Of a stretch of 64,000 nt of DNA, positions 44,501 to 52,700 are shown in pieces. Below the pieces are notes generated by a model, which worked only from the letters and a program-made list of their open reading frames with translations, had not been told where the DNA came from and did no database searches. The position numbers and the translations under genes were made by a program. Positions within the stretch are counted from its first letter, which is position 1. Each line of letters starts with the position of its first letter. The stretch covers positions 52,352 to 116,351 of the forward strand of contig CAZVFX010000003.1 of NCBI GenBank assembly GCA_964626565.1, read 5' to 3'. The DNA is from CAZVFX01 sp964626565. Its GTDB lineage: Bacteria > Myxococcota_A > UBA9042 > CAIXZC01.

Positions 44501-45262
44501 CAGGCGCCGTGCAACGACCTCAATGAATGCACCACCGGCGACGTTTGCGCCGCCGGTGTGTGCGCCGGACCCGATGGCCTCAACTGTGACGACGGCAAAA
44601 TCTGCACCGACGATTCGTGCGTTCCCGATAGCGGCTGCGTGCACCTGAACAACTCCGCTCCGTGTAGCGACAACAACAGTTGCACTGAAGACGATAGCTG
44701 CTCGGGGGGAAGCTGCCAGCCGGGAAGCCTGATCAACTGCAACGACGGAGACGAGTGCACAACCGACAGTTGCGACCCGGTCCAGGGCTGCATTCACTCC
44801 AACAACAACAACTGCTGCTCTCCCAGCGGCAATCGTGTTGCTTTCAACTCCATTTCGCAAGACTCCGCAGGCGGCTGCTGGAACGGCAACCCCTGTGGCA
44901 CCGACTCCTACTCGTGGAACGGCAACGGCCAGGCGTTTTCGGGCTTTGGCCAGTCCATTACGTGCAGCGGCGCGAGCGGCTGCGTTGCACAGGTAGGAAT
45001 CACCACATACTCCGGCGGCAATTCGGTATGCCAGGGCAAATGGGACGTGTACTGCAACAACGAAAAGCAGTGCACCATCACGACTCTCGGCACAAGCTGC
45101 GCGGGGAGCGCCATGGGCAACGGTTGCAAGTGTAATTTCCCCAAAGCCAAGAGCTGCTCGTCCATCAAGCTGGTATCGGTCCAGGATGGCGACGGAACGG
45201 GGAGTTGCTGCGGAGGCTCACCTCAACCCGATTCGATGATCACTGCAGTAAGCGCCTGGTAG
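41504..45262 (+). CDS. Giant cysteine-rich lipoprotein with CDDGxPCT repeats (J)
   Basis: The 1,252-residue lipoprotein has a signal ending LAGAAC (Cys17), an Asp/Gly/Pro linker and the shared head at ~76-265, ending CNGSDDNCDGETDEATC. More than 20 repeats of the CDDGNPCTxDxCxxxxGCxH type follow to ~1,100. The last ~150 residues (after NNNCC) are a different Gly/Ser/Cys-rich domain containing GGCWNGNPCG, SITCSGASGC and CKCNF, which I do not recognise. GGAGG lies nine bases before ATG 41504; the open frame upstream is antisense to the TPR gene. It is followed after 13 bases by lipoprotein K in the same orientation. Confidence 0.85.
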   Translation: MRQLIAVIFTLLAGAACAGSGGVALLNDQGGGDLDAAVMPDAGLPDRGGPADVPFDPGGPEDSKQEFVSCMAGTGCFGEPCDDGGDCLSGFCVDHMGNQVCSEACVEECPAGWSCQQVSGLGPDLTFVCVSDFRVLCRPCTDNDDCASTSGQEDLCVTYGASGRFCGAACGEEKQCPEGYNCEDVGAAGESLFQCVADAEECECSDLAVELAEHTVCEVSNDFGTCEGIRKCTSGGLTACDADEPAAEQCNGSDDNCDGETDEATCDDDNDCTEDLCEGVDGCAFEPLEGTTCDDLNPCTVTDHCVSGDCVGTAVQCDDGNPCTDDLCDGQSGCIFEANSDICDDGDPCTIGDLCVEGECQGTAVECDCVADTDCAAFEDGDLCNGTLYCDKSGVQFKCAVAPDTIVVCPPPAGPDAACLQASCAPVTGACSLTPANEGQVCSDGDQCTYGESCFQGTCSGGAELNCNDANQCTADSCNPDSGCQHSPVNGGCNDGDSCTGPDACFDGQCAAGPPLNCDDNNQCTADNCDSALGCTHLYLDQGCDDGNQCTMGDHCEGGLCLPSSMLGCDDGNPCTDDSCNSQTGCLHTHNNAACSDGNQCSSNDYCQDGTCQPGEELDCEDNNQCTEDVCNPLLGCLHTNNAGVCDDVDPCTLQDKCSGGVCVGTTPKDCNDDNPCTDDKCIPMAGCSYDNNDNPCDDGNSCTTGDKCAAGSCQPGEPSSCEDGNVCTDDACVQGQGCVHEPNDAGCDDLNECTTGDTCKQGQCSGTGSLECDDGKPCTKDICLPGGGCLHEDAEAPCSDGDPCTVGDVCEAGECVSGPAPDCDDGNPCTDDSCGADGACDHAPNQAACDDGNPCTIGDHCDDGWCAPEGPLDCNDDNLCTTDNCDPLQGCIYTLNSNPCNDNDACTINDLCGAGSCGGGGSLNCEDANPCTVDSCDPAAGCIHLWADAPCDDFNPCTEGDHCDEGVCKPGSTVGCDDQDVCTDDSCDVQAGCVHTHNQAPCNDLNECTTGDVCAAGVCAGPDGLNCDDGKICTDDSCVPDSGCVHLNNSAPCSDNNSCTEDDSCSGGSCQPGSLINCNDGDECTTDSCDPVQGCIHSNNNNCCSPSGNRVAFNSISQDSAGGCWNGNPCGTDSYSWNGNGQAFSGFGQSITCSGASGCVAQVGITTYSGGNSVCQGKWDVYCNNEKQCTITTLGTSCAGSAMGNGCKCNFPKAKSCSSIKLVSVQDGDGTGSCCGGSPQPDSMITAVSAW

Positions 45263-45275
45263 GGAGGCGAAACCG

Positions 45276-47561
45276 ATGATGACTCGAGCTTGTCTGGCCG
45301 TTTTTCTACTGCTTCCGCTGTCAGCCTGCACCGGCAGCGGCACCGACGACTGCGTCGAGATTTGCGATGGCAAATGCGGCGCGTATGAAGGGTGCGACTG
45401 CGAAGGCTGCGGGGATGGCTTTGCATGCGAAGACAACGTGTGCATGGAGGCGTGCATCCCGGTTTGCGACGGCTTCGAATGTGGGGACGACGGTTGCGGC
45501 GGAAGCTGCGGCTCCTGCCCGCTCGCAGCGCCCGCGTGCAACGCGGGCTCGTGCTGCACGCCTGACTGCGCGGACGCGGAGTGCGGAGACGACGGTTGCG
45601 GCGGCGTGTGTGGAGTGTGTTCCGAGGATTTGCCGGAGTGCGTTGAAGGCCTTTGCTCCGCGGTCTGCGTCCCAGATTGCGAAGACAAAGAGTGCGGGGA
45701 TGACGGTTGCGGCAACAGTTGCGGCGACTGCCCCACCGCCGCACCGGTATGTAACGAAGGCCTTTGCGAACCTGATTGTGTCGGTAATTGCGAGGGCCTC
45801 GAATGTGGGGACGACGGCTGCGGTAAAAGCTGCGGCGGCTGTCCGGACAATCACGTGTGCCTGGCCGAAGGGGTCTGCCTGTGCCAGCCCGATTGTGCCG
45901 GAAAATGCGGCGAAGACGGGTGCGGGGGCGAGTGCGGCGAATGCCCCGGGCTGCAGGAAGATTGTGTCGACGGCTTGTGCGTCTGCCAGCCCGCTTGCGA
46001 CAGCAAGAACTGTGGACCTGACGGTTGCGGCGAAAGCTGCGGTGAGTGCCCCGAAAATCACGACTGCCTGGCCGACGGCACCTGCCTGTGCGTCCCCGAC
46101 TGCTCCGGTTCCGATTGCGGCAGCGACGGCTGCGGCGGCTCTTGCGGCAGTTGCGGCTGTGGAGAGTACTGCATCGACGGCTTATGCGTCTTCACCGCGT
46201 GCGACGGCAAGGAATGCGGGCCGGATACGTGCGGGGGAAACTGCGGCGTCTGTCCGCCCGGCGCCGCGTGCGTCCAGGGCCTCTGCCCGCCGGAAGGAAC
46301 CGGGTGCGAGGATTTCAATGAGACGCCCTGGGACGGCTGTACGGACGGGCAGGTCACGGAGTTCCAGGCCAACGAGTATACCCAAGGGGATCAGAAAGCG
46401 CCTGACATCGCCATGCTGGCCGACGGTCGGTTCCTGGTCGTCTGGCAAAGCGCGCTGCAGGACGGCAACAGCGAGGGTGTATTTGCCCGCTTCTTCTTCC
46501 CGGGCCTCGAGCCCGACGCCGGCGACTTCCAGGTGAACAGCGAAAGCTACGGAACCCAGAAAGACCCCCGGGCTGCCGCAGTGGGAGAAGACCGATTCGT
46601 AGTGGTGTGGGTCAGCTCGGGCCAGGACGGATTCATGGATGGGGTCTTCGGCCAGTTGTTCGACCTGGACGGGTTCCCCGATGGCGACGAGTTCCAGGTG
46701 AACACTTATACAACCGCCAGTCAGATTGCCCCCGCGGTGGCCGGATTTCCCGGCGGCTTTGTGGTTGTCTGGGAGAGCCCCGGGCAGGACGGGTCCGATA
46801 CCGGAATCATGGGCCAGCGCTTCGCACCCGATGGCGAGAAGTGGGGCACCGAATTTCAGGTGAATACCTACTTCCTGGTCGCGCAGAAGGCGCCCGCAAT
46901 AGACACCTTTGACGACGGCAGGTTTGTGGTGGCATGGAGCAGTTGGTCCCAGGACGGCTCCGATTGGGGGGTCTTCGGCCAGCGCTTCATGGCGAACGGC
47001 GACATGGAAGGGCAGGAGTTTCAGGTGAATACCCACACCGGGGAGCACCAGTACGCGGCCAGCGTTGCCGTGACTGGAGACTCCACTTTCGCCATGTCGT
47101 GGCAGAGCCTGGACCAGGACGGCTCCGACTACGGGATCTACGGACAGCGCTTCAACCTGTCCGTGGGCAAGTCAGGCTCGGAATTCAAGCTCAATGAGCA
47201 TATCGACCAGGTGCAGGAGGCCCCGTCCCTGGCCGCGGCTCCCACCGGGGACTTTGCCGCCGCGTGGCAAAGCTGCGCCACCCCCGGCGCGGTGGACCCG
47301 CCTCAGGACGGCGACGGCTGCGGAATCGTCGCCCGCCGGTACCAGGCGAACGGCTCTGCTGTGGGCCAGGAGTTCGTGGTCAACGTCTCCCCCACCGGGG
47401 AACAGACGGGTGCAGCCACCGCGATGTCTGCGGCCGGCGATTTTGCCGTTACCTGGGCAAGCTGCCCGCCCCCGACCCAGCCCAACTCGGCCCAGGATGG
47501 AAGCGGATGCGGCATTTTCGTGCAGCGTATCAATCCCGATGGAGAGCGTCTCTATCGCTAG
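45276..47561 (+). CDS. Cysteine-rich lipoprotein with eight CGxDGCG units and a seven-bladed propeller-like domain (K)
   Basis: The 761-residue lipoprotein has lipobox LSAC (Cys18) followed directly by cysteine-dense sequence. Eight units of the CGxDGCGxxCGxC type occupy ~60-335. From ~360 to the end there are seven repeats of ~55 residues patterned as FQVNxxTxxxQxAPxxAxxxDGxFVVxWxSxxQDGxxxGIxGQRF, which is the right number and size for a beta-propeller. Two more cysteines appear only in blades six and seven. GGGAGG precedes the ATG by eight bases. It is the only gene here with the propeller at the very C-terminus. Surface binding is inferred. Confidence 0.83.
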   Translation: MMTRACLAVFLLLPLSACTGSGTDDCVEICDGKCGAYEGCDCEGCGDGFACEDNVCMEACIPVCDGFECGDDGCGGSCGSCPLAAPACNAGSCCTPDCADAECGDDGCGGVCGVCSEDLPECVEGLCSAVCVPDCEDKECGDDGCGNSCGDCPTAAPVCNEGLCEPDCVGNCEGLECGDDGCGKSCGGCPDNHVCLAEGVCLCQPDCAGKCGEDGCGGECGECPGLQEDCVDGLCVCQPACDSKNCGPDGCGESCGECPENHDCLADGTCLCVPDCSGSDCGSDGCGGSCGSCGCGEYCIDGLCVFTACDGKECGPDTCGGNCGVCPPGAACVQGLCPPEGTGCEDFNETPWDGCTDGQVTEFQANEYTQGDQKAPDIAMLADGRFLVVWQSALQDGNSEGVFARFFFPGLEPDAGDFQVNSESYGTQKDPRAAAVGEDRFVVVWVSSGQDGFMDGVFGQLFDLDGFPDGDEFQVNTYTTASQIAPAVAGFPGGFVVVWESPGQDGSDTGIMGQRFAPDGEKWGTEFQVNTYFLVAQKAPAIDTFDDGRFVVAWSSWSQDGSDWGVFGQRFMANGDMEGQEFQVNTHTGEHQYAASVAVTGDSTFAMSWQSLDQDGSDYGIYGQRFNLSVGKSGSEFKLNEHIDQVQEAPSLAAAPTGDFAAAWQSCATPGAVDPPQDGDGCGIVARRYQANGSAVGQEFVVNVSPTGEQTGAATAMSAAGDFAVTWASCPPPTQPNSAQDGSGCGIFVQRINPDGERLYR

Positions 47562-47648
47562 CAAAACAGGGGCGCGAACGCCCGCCCGCATTAAAAAAAG
47601 ACAGCAGTTCTCAACACGAAGGAATCACTGATTATACGGGCTTTTCGC

Positions 47649-47677
47649 TTGACTCCCCAAGGCCCCTGAGGTATATC
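47649..47677 (+). promoter_or_regulatory. Sigma70-like promoter for the Memo-family gene
   Basis: TTGACT (47649-47654) and TATATC (47672-47677) are 17 bases apart and lie 37 bases before the ATG at 47714. Both hexamers are good matches. Confidence 0.6.
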
Positions 47678-47713
47678 CCGCTCGACTGAATGAAGGTTAC
47701 TACGGGGGTCTAA

Positions 47714-48571
47714 ATGGACCTTGTCAAAAGCACATTTGCCGGCTCATGGTATCCGGGAACGAAAAAAAAGATCGAAAACAAGATAGGTGAATTCAAGGAG
47801 AACGTCGGCCGCCCACAGAAGTTGAAGAAACCTCCGGTGGCGGGCATCGTTCCCCATGCCGGCTGGATGTATTCCGGCCGGATTGCCTACGAAGTTCTGG
47901 ACAACCTCGCGCCTCGCAATCCCGACCTGGTCGTGCTGTTCGGCGGCCACGTTCACCAGTATCAGCGTTCACTCATCTTCGCCGGAGACGGCTTCGAGAC
48001 TCCGCTAGGGCCCGTCATGTGCCACAAGGAGATGGTTCAGGGGCTGTCCGGAGCGTTCAGGTTCCGACCGGTGGAGACTTCGGCCTGGGAACCGGACAAC
48101 ACCGTTGAAGTTCAGTTGCCCCTGGTAAAGCACCTGTTCCCCGAAGCCAAGGTAGTTATTCTGCATCTGCCCCCCCGGGACATCATTCTGGACATCGTGG
48201 ACCTGATCATGGAGTTCGTCAGACGTTACGACACCAAGCCGGTCTTTGTGGGCTCCACAGACCTGACGCACTACGGGCCCCGGTACGGCATGACCTCCTA
48301 CGGAGTGGGTGAGAAATCCCACCGCTGGGCCAAGGGTGATAACGACGCCGCGTTTATCAGCAAGCTGGTCAGCCTCGACCCTCAAGGCTGCCTGGAGGAA
48401 GGGCTGAGCAACTACAATGCGTGCTGCCCCGGCGCGGCGGCCGCGGCGGTAACAGCGGCCCGGCTCATGGGTTCCGAATACGGCGAACTGCTGACCCATG
48501 CGACGAGTTATGAGATTGTACCCGTGGGCGAACCGGTGGATTTCGTCGGCTACTGCTCAGTTGTATTCTAA
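47714..48571 (+). CDS. Memo-family protein (AmmeMemoRadiSam system protein B)
   Basis: The 285-residue protein matches the Memo family: KSTFAGSWYPG at the N-terminus, IVPHAGWMYSG, LFGGHVHQYQRS, FVGSTDLTHYG and the C-terminal VGYCSVVF. Conserved His and Cys residues of the family are present in those segments. In bacteria Memo usually sits with an AMMECR1 domain protein and a radical SAM enzyme; neither partner is in the window. Memo proteins resemble extradiol dioxygenases and bind iron or copper; the bacterial reaction is unsettled. GGGGG precedes the ATG. Confidence 0.9.
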   Translation: MDLVKSTFAGSWYPGTKKKIENKIGEFKENVGRPQKLKKPPVAGIVPHAGWMYSGRIAYEVLDNLAPRNPDLVVLFGGHVHQYQRSLIFAGDGFETPLGPVMCHKEMVQGLSGAFRFRPVETSAWEPDNTVEVQLPLVKHLFPEAKVVILHLPPRDIILDIVDLIMEFVRRYDTKPVFVGSTDLTHYGPRYGMTSYGVGEKSHRWAKGDNDAAFISKLVSLDPQGCLEEGLSNYNACCPGAAAAAVTAARLMGSEYGELLTHATSYEIVPVGEPVDFVGYCSVVF

Positions 48572-48594
48572 ATCAAGCTTACTGTCGGGTAAAA

Positions 48595-49611
48595 ATGGCA
48601 GGTGATGGTTGCATAGCCATGGTGCTGGCGGCCGGCTTCGGCAGCCGGTTGGAACCTTTCAGCAGTAAATACCCCAAACCGCTGCTCCCTTTCTTCGACG
48701 TTCCTCTCATCGACTACACGCTGTTCAAGTTGGCCCGCTCAGGCATCAAGACCATAGTCGTCAATCTTCACCATCGGGCCGAGGTCCTCCAGCCACACTT
48801 GGACGCCGCGGCCCAGCGGCTGAACACCGAGTTCGGCGTCACCCTGCACCTCTCCTTCGAGGAGGAAATCCTGGGCACCGGTGGAGGGCTGGCCCGGGCG
48901 AAAAAGTTCTACGACGGCAGCTCGCTGTTGGTGGTGAACTCCGATATCTTCTTTGATTTCCACCTTCCCGACCTGCTCTCCTATCATCGTCAAACCGGCG
49001 CCTCGGCAACCGCCTTGCTCCACGACGGCAGCGGACTGGAGCACCTGCGCAGCACTTTGACCGATGACCGGGGCCGCATCATCTCCATCGGGAAGGCCGA
49101 CCCGCAAAACGCGTCCAAGGGCGTCTTTGCCGGGGTATATCTGCTGGAGCCGGAGGTATATCGCCTGCTGCCGAATCGAAAGTGCTCGGTCATCGACGCA
49201 GGTTTCCGGCCGGCCATGCGGTCAGGACTGCCGGTTCAAGGATGCCGTCGCTTTTTCAACTGGCAGGATCTGGGCACGTGGCGCGGCCTGTCTTCGGCTG
49301 TGTTTGCGGTGCTGAACACGGGCAGCCTGTCGGCTTTGGCTGAGGGCCCGTATCGAGAGGTGCTGCAACTGTCTCCCGGGCGGTTCATCTTCGAGAGCGG
49401 CGAAGCCGGGATCACACCCCCGGCGTACATCGGCCCCGGAGTCCAAATCCCGGAGCAGTCGGCCGCCGGCCCCACGGTCGCGGTTTGCTCCGGAAGCCGC
49501 GTCCAGCCGGGCGCCACACTGTCTGGTTCCCTGTTGCTTCCGGGAAGCGTCGCTGAAGGGCGAATTGCGGACTCCATCCTGTGGGAAGGGTGGTCCACTC
49601 TTCTTACTTAA
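48595..49611 (+). CDS. Sugar-phosphate nucleotidyltransferase
   Basis: The 338-residue protein has the NTP-transferase signature VLAAGFGSRLEPFSSKYPKP near residue 10 and EEEILGTGGGLARA, then a catalytic NSDIFFD loop. The C-terminal ~90 residues have alternating PAYIGPGVQI/GSRVQPGATL/GSLLLPG turns of a short left-handed beta-helix. This fits mannose-1-phosphate guanylyltransferase or glucose-1-phosphate thymidylyltransferase-like enzymes that make activated sugars. It starts 23 bases after the Memo gene. No other glycan-synthesis gene is adjacent, so sugar and nucleotide are undetermined. Confidence 0.85.
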   Translation: MAGDGCIAMVLAAGFGSRLEPFSSKYPKPLLPFFDVPLIDYTLFKLARSGIKTIVVNLHHRAEVLQPHLDAAAQRLNTEFGVTLHLSFEEEILGTGGGLARAKKFYDGSSLLVVNSDIFFDFHLPDLLSYHRQTGASATALLHDGSGLEHLRSTLTDDRGRIISIGKADPQNASKGVFAGVYLLEPEVYRLLPNRKCSVIDAGFRPAMRSGLPVQGCRRFFNWQDLGTWRGLSSAVFAVLNTGSLSALAEGPYREVLQLSPGRFIFESGEAGITPPAYIGPGVQIPEQSAAGPTVAVCSGSRVQPGATLSGSLLLPGSVAEGRIADSILWEGWSTLLT

Positions 49612-49630
49612 AGTCTACATTGGTTTGTTG

Positions 49631-49659
49631 TTGAACGTCATCTCGAAACACGCTACATT
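49631..49659 (+). promoter_or_regulatory. Candidate promoter for the giant TPR gene
   Basis: TTGAAC (49631-49636) and TACATT (49654-49659) have 17-base spacing. The -10 is 52 bases upstream of ATG 49712, which also has AAGGAA five bases before it. Confidence 0.45.
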
Positions 49660-49711
49660 AGCCGATAAGTAACCTTGATAAGTTTGGGGACGTTTCTCAA
49701 AAGGAACCGCA

Positions 49712-52700
49712 ATGAGTAGAAAAAAACAACTGTTCGACAAGCTCAAAGATGCACCCACCGATCGCTCCGCGTTGGACAACCTGGTGGGGTTCTTTGCCCG
49801 TCGTGGTGAGTTCCAGGAGTTGTACGAAGGGCTACAGGAGATGGTCGAAGGATTCAGCGACCATGCGACTGTGGAGGCTTTTCGCAAGTTGCTTGTGGAC
49901 ATCACCCGGCGGCACCTGGACTCCACCACCGATACGGTGCTGGCGGCAAACTTGAAGCTGAGACTCGCCAGCCTGCTTTTCGAGCAGATGGGAGAAACCC
50001 GTGATGCGTTGATCCTGGTCACGGAGGCGTTCGAGCAGATACCGTCTGATGAAGTGGCCCAGCGGGCGCTGGACATGCTCAAGAAGATGAAGATGCCGCT
50101 GTTTGAGGTCCAGCTTCTTCGCCAGAAGGCGTTGAGCGAAGACGGCACCGACAAGAAGGCGGACACGTTACTCCAGTTGGGCCATTCGGCCCTCAATTGC
50201 GACAAGGTACACGAAGCCCGCAAGGCCTTCGAGGAGCTGTCTCTTTACTCCGAGGCATGGGCCGAAAAAGGGCAGGAAGGCCTCAAGCTCGTAGATAACG
50301 CAGAAAAGGAACTGGCCGAAGGAATCGCAGAGCTGGAGAAGGCCATCCCGGAGGCCACCGATGTGGAGCGGCCGCTCCTGAAACAAAAATTGGGCCGGCT
50401 GTACGTCTCCCGGGGAGAATTTGACGAGGGGATCGCACTGCTGGAAGAGGTTGTGGACCACGAGTCTTCGGACGAAGGAATCATCGAGTTGGTCTCTGCC
50501 TACAAGGAAAGCGAGCACTGGCAACGGCTCATCAACCTTTGCGACCAGTTTGCCGACCAGGTCAAGTCTAAGGAGGTCCGCAAAGAGCTCTACAAGGAGC
50601 GGGTACGGGTGTTCGTACAGCGATTCGAGGATCGCGACAGCGGATTCGCCGCGATGGAAGAGCTCTATTCGCGGTTCCCGGGCGTCTCAGACGTAGTGGA
50701 GTTCTGCGCTCAGACATACTCGACCTACGAAGACTACGAAGGGCTCGCCGAATTGCTGGGACGCGCCCGCCGCGACACCAAGAACCGCGACCAGGAACGG
50801 CGCTACCTGGAATGGGAAGCGTCGATTCGGTGGCACAAGCTGGATCAGCTTGACGACGCCGAGAAGTTGTACCGGCGCATCAAGTCCATCGACCCGCGCA
50901 ACGAAGCTGCACTCCTGTTCTACGAGAAGTTCTGCCTTGATAAGGGCGATTTCCGGAAGCTCTATTCAACCCTGTCTACACGGCAGAGCCTGGTGCCGGA
51001 CCGCCAGAAGGTTGCCATACTCAAGAACATGGCGGAGATAGCTCGGGACCATCTCAGTTCCCCGGACCGGGCCATCGACTCGCTGAAGAAGGTCCTCGTC
51101 CTGCTGCCCGAGGACGAAGCCGCATTCACCGACCTGGCGACCCTGCTTGAAGAGACCAAGCGTTGGCACGCAGTTATCGAACTGTACACCTCCCGAGCCG
51201 AACGGCTGCCGGAGGAAGAGGCCGACGAAAAACTGGAGTTGCTGCGCAAGACTCTGGACATCTATTCGTCCAAAGACAAGCTGCCTGTTCCGGAGATGGT
51301 GGTCACCGTCTACCGCAAGATCCTGCAAATCGACCCCCAGAACCGAGAGGCTCTGGACGCCCTGGGCGACTACTATCAGAGCAATCGCCGCTGGAGCGAG
51401 CTTACCGACGTGCTGGAGAAGAAAGCCGCACTGGAAGACGACAGCACCCGCAAGATGGAGTTGCACCGGGAGATTGCCGAAATCCTCATTGAATACCAGC
51501 ACCAGGAAGGCGCAGCCATACCGCACCTGGAACAGGTCGTAGAACTGGCGCCCAAAGACAGCCAGGCTATGGGCCTGCTGGCTCGAGCCTACCGCAGTCG
51601 GGGTGAATTCGAAAAGTTCTTCGAAATCGGCCAGCAGCAGTTGACCATGGTGAAGGGGAAGGAACGCACGGAACTCCTCGAGGAACTATCCACCATTGCC
51701 TTGGAGAGGCTCCAGGCCGACGAGGACGCTGCCAACCTGCTGGAGCAGTTGGTCGCATCGGCCCCAAAACATCCGTGGGCATTCAGAAGACTTAGCCAGC
51801 TATATACCAAGCTGGAGCGATTCGACGAGCTCGCTGAGCTTCTCGGCCGCGGCGTCGAGAAGGCGAGCACTGCAAACCAGAAGCGGGAGATGCGGGAGAA
51901 GCTGGGGCAACTGCTGGCCGAAAGGCTCGGCAGGTTCGACGAAGCCCGCAGCATCTTCCTGGAACTGTTGGACGAGAACCCGACCAACCGGCAGGCAAAG
52001 CAGTCCCTTCACCGATTGCTGGCCCAAGCGGGCGAGTTTGCCGAACTGGAAGACATGTTCACCCAGGACAACAACCTTCCCGGCCTGGTCCGCTTCCTCG
52101 ACGAATATCGTCACAAGGAAACCGACCTGGAGCGAGTGAAGTCCGCGGGTCTCGAGATGGTGCGTATTTCGGACCATTTGCTCAACGACAAACCTCGGGC
52201 CAGGCAGCTCCTCGAAACGCTTCTGGAGCAGTTGCCGGATGATGCCGAGGTTGCTCGGACCCTGTTGGGCTACTATCCGAAAAAACGGGCGGACATGGAC
52301 GTCGCCCGGGCCCTGGGCGTCATCGCAGACAACACCGACGGCTCGGAAGCAAGAGAGGCGGCATTCAAGTTGTCCGACGTACTGGAGCGCATCGGCGAAT
52401 TCGAGGCGAGCTACACCAGAACTCTCGGCCTCTTTCTCGAGGACGTTCGGGGCGGGGATCTGGATCTCCTCGAATCTCTTATCGACCGTGCGGAAAAGGC
52501 CGACACTCTGGAAGATTTCTCGTCGGTGGTCGTTGAACTGCTGGACGAAGATCTGGAGAGTGCGATTCGAGTTGAACTGGCTATCCAGGTTGCCGACGTG
52601 CACAAGTCCCGGCTGAAGGATCAGGGCCGGGCCCGGGAACTGTTGCAATCGCAGTTGGAGCGCGAGCCCAGCTCTGTGGAGTTGCTGAAGCAGTTGGAGA

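Noticed and set aside
47570..47583. GGGCG-CGAA-CGCCC hairpin after lipoprotein K as a terminator
   Set aside because: The stem is five pairs with no following T-run; terminator function is not supported.
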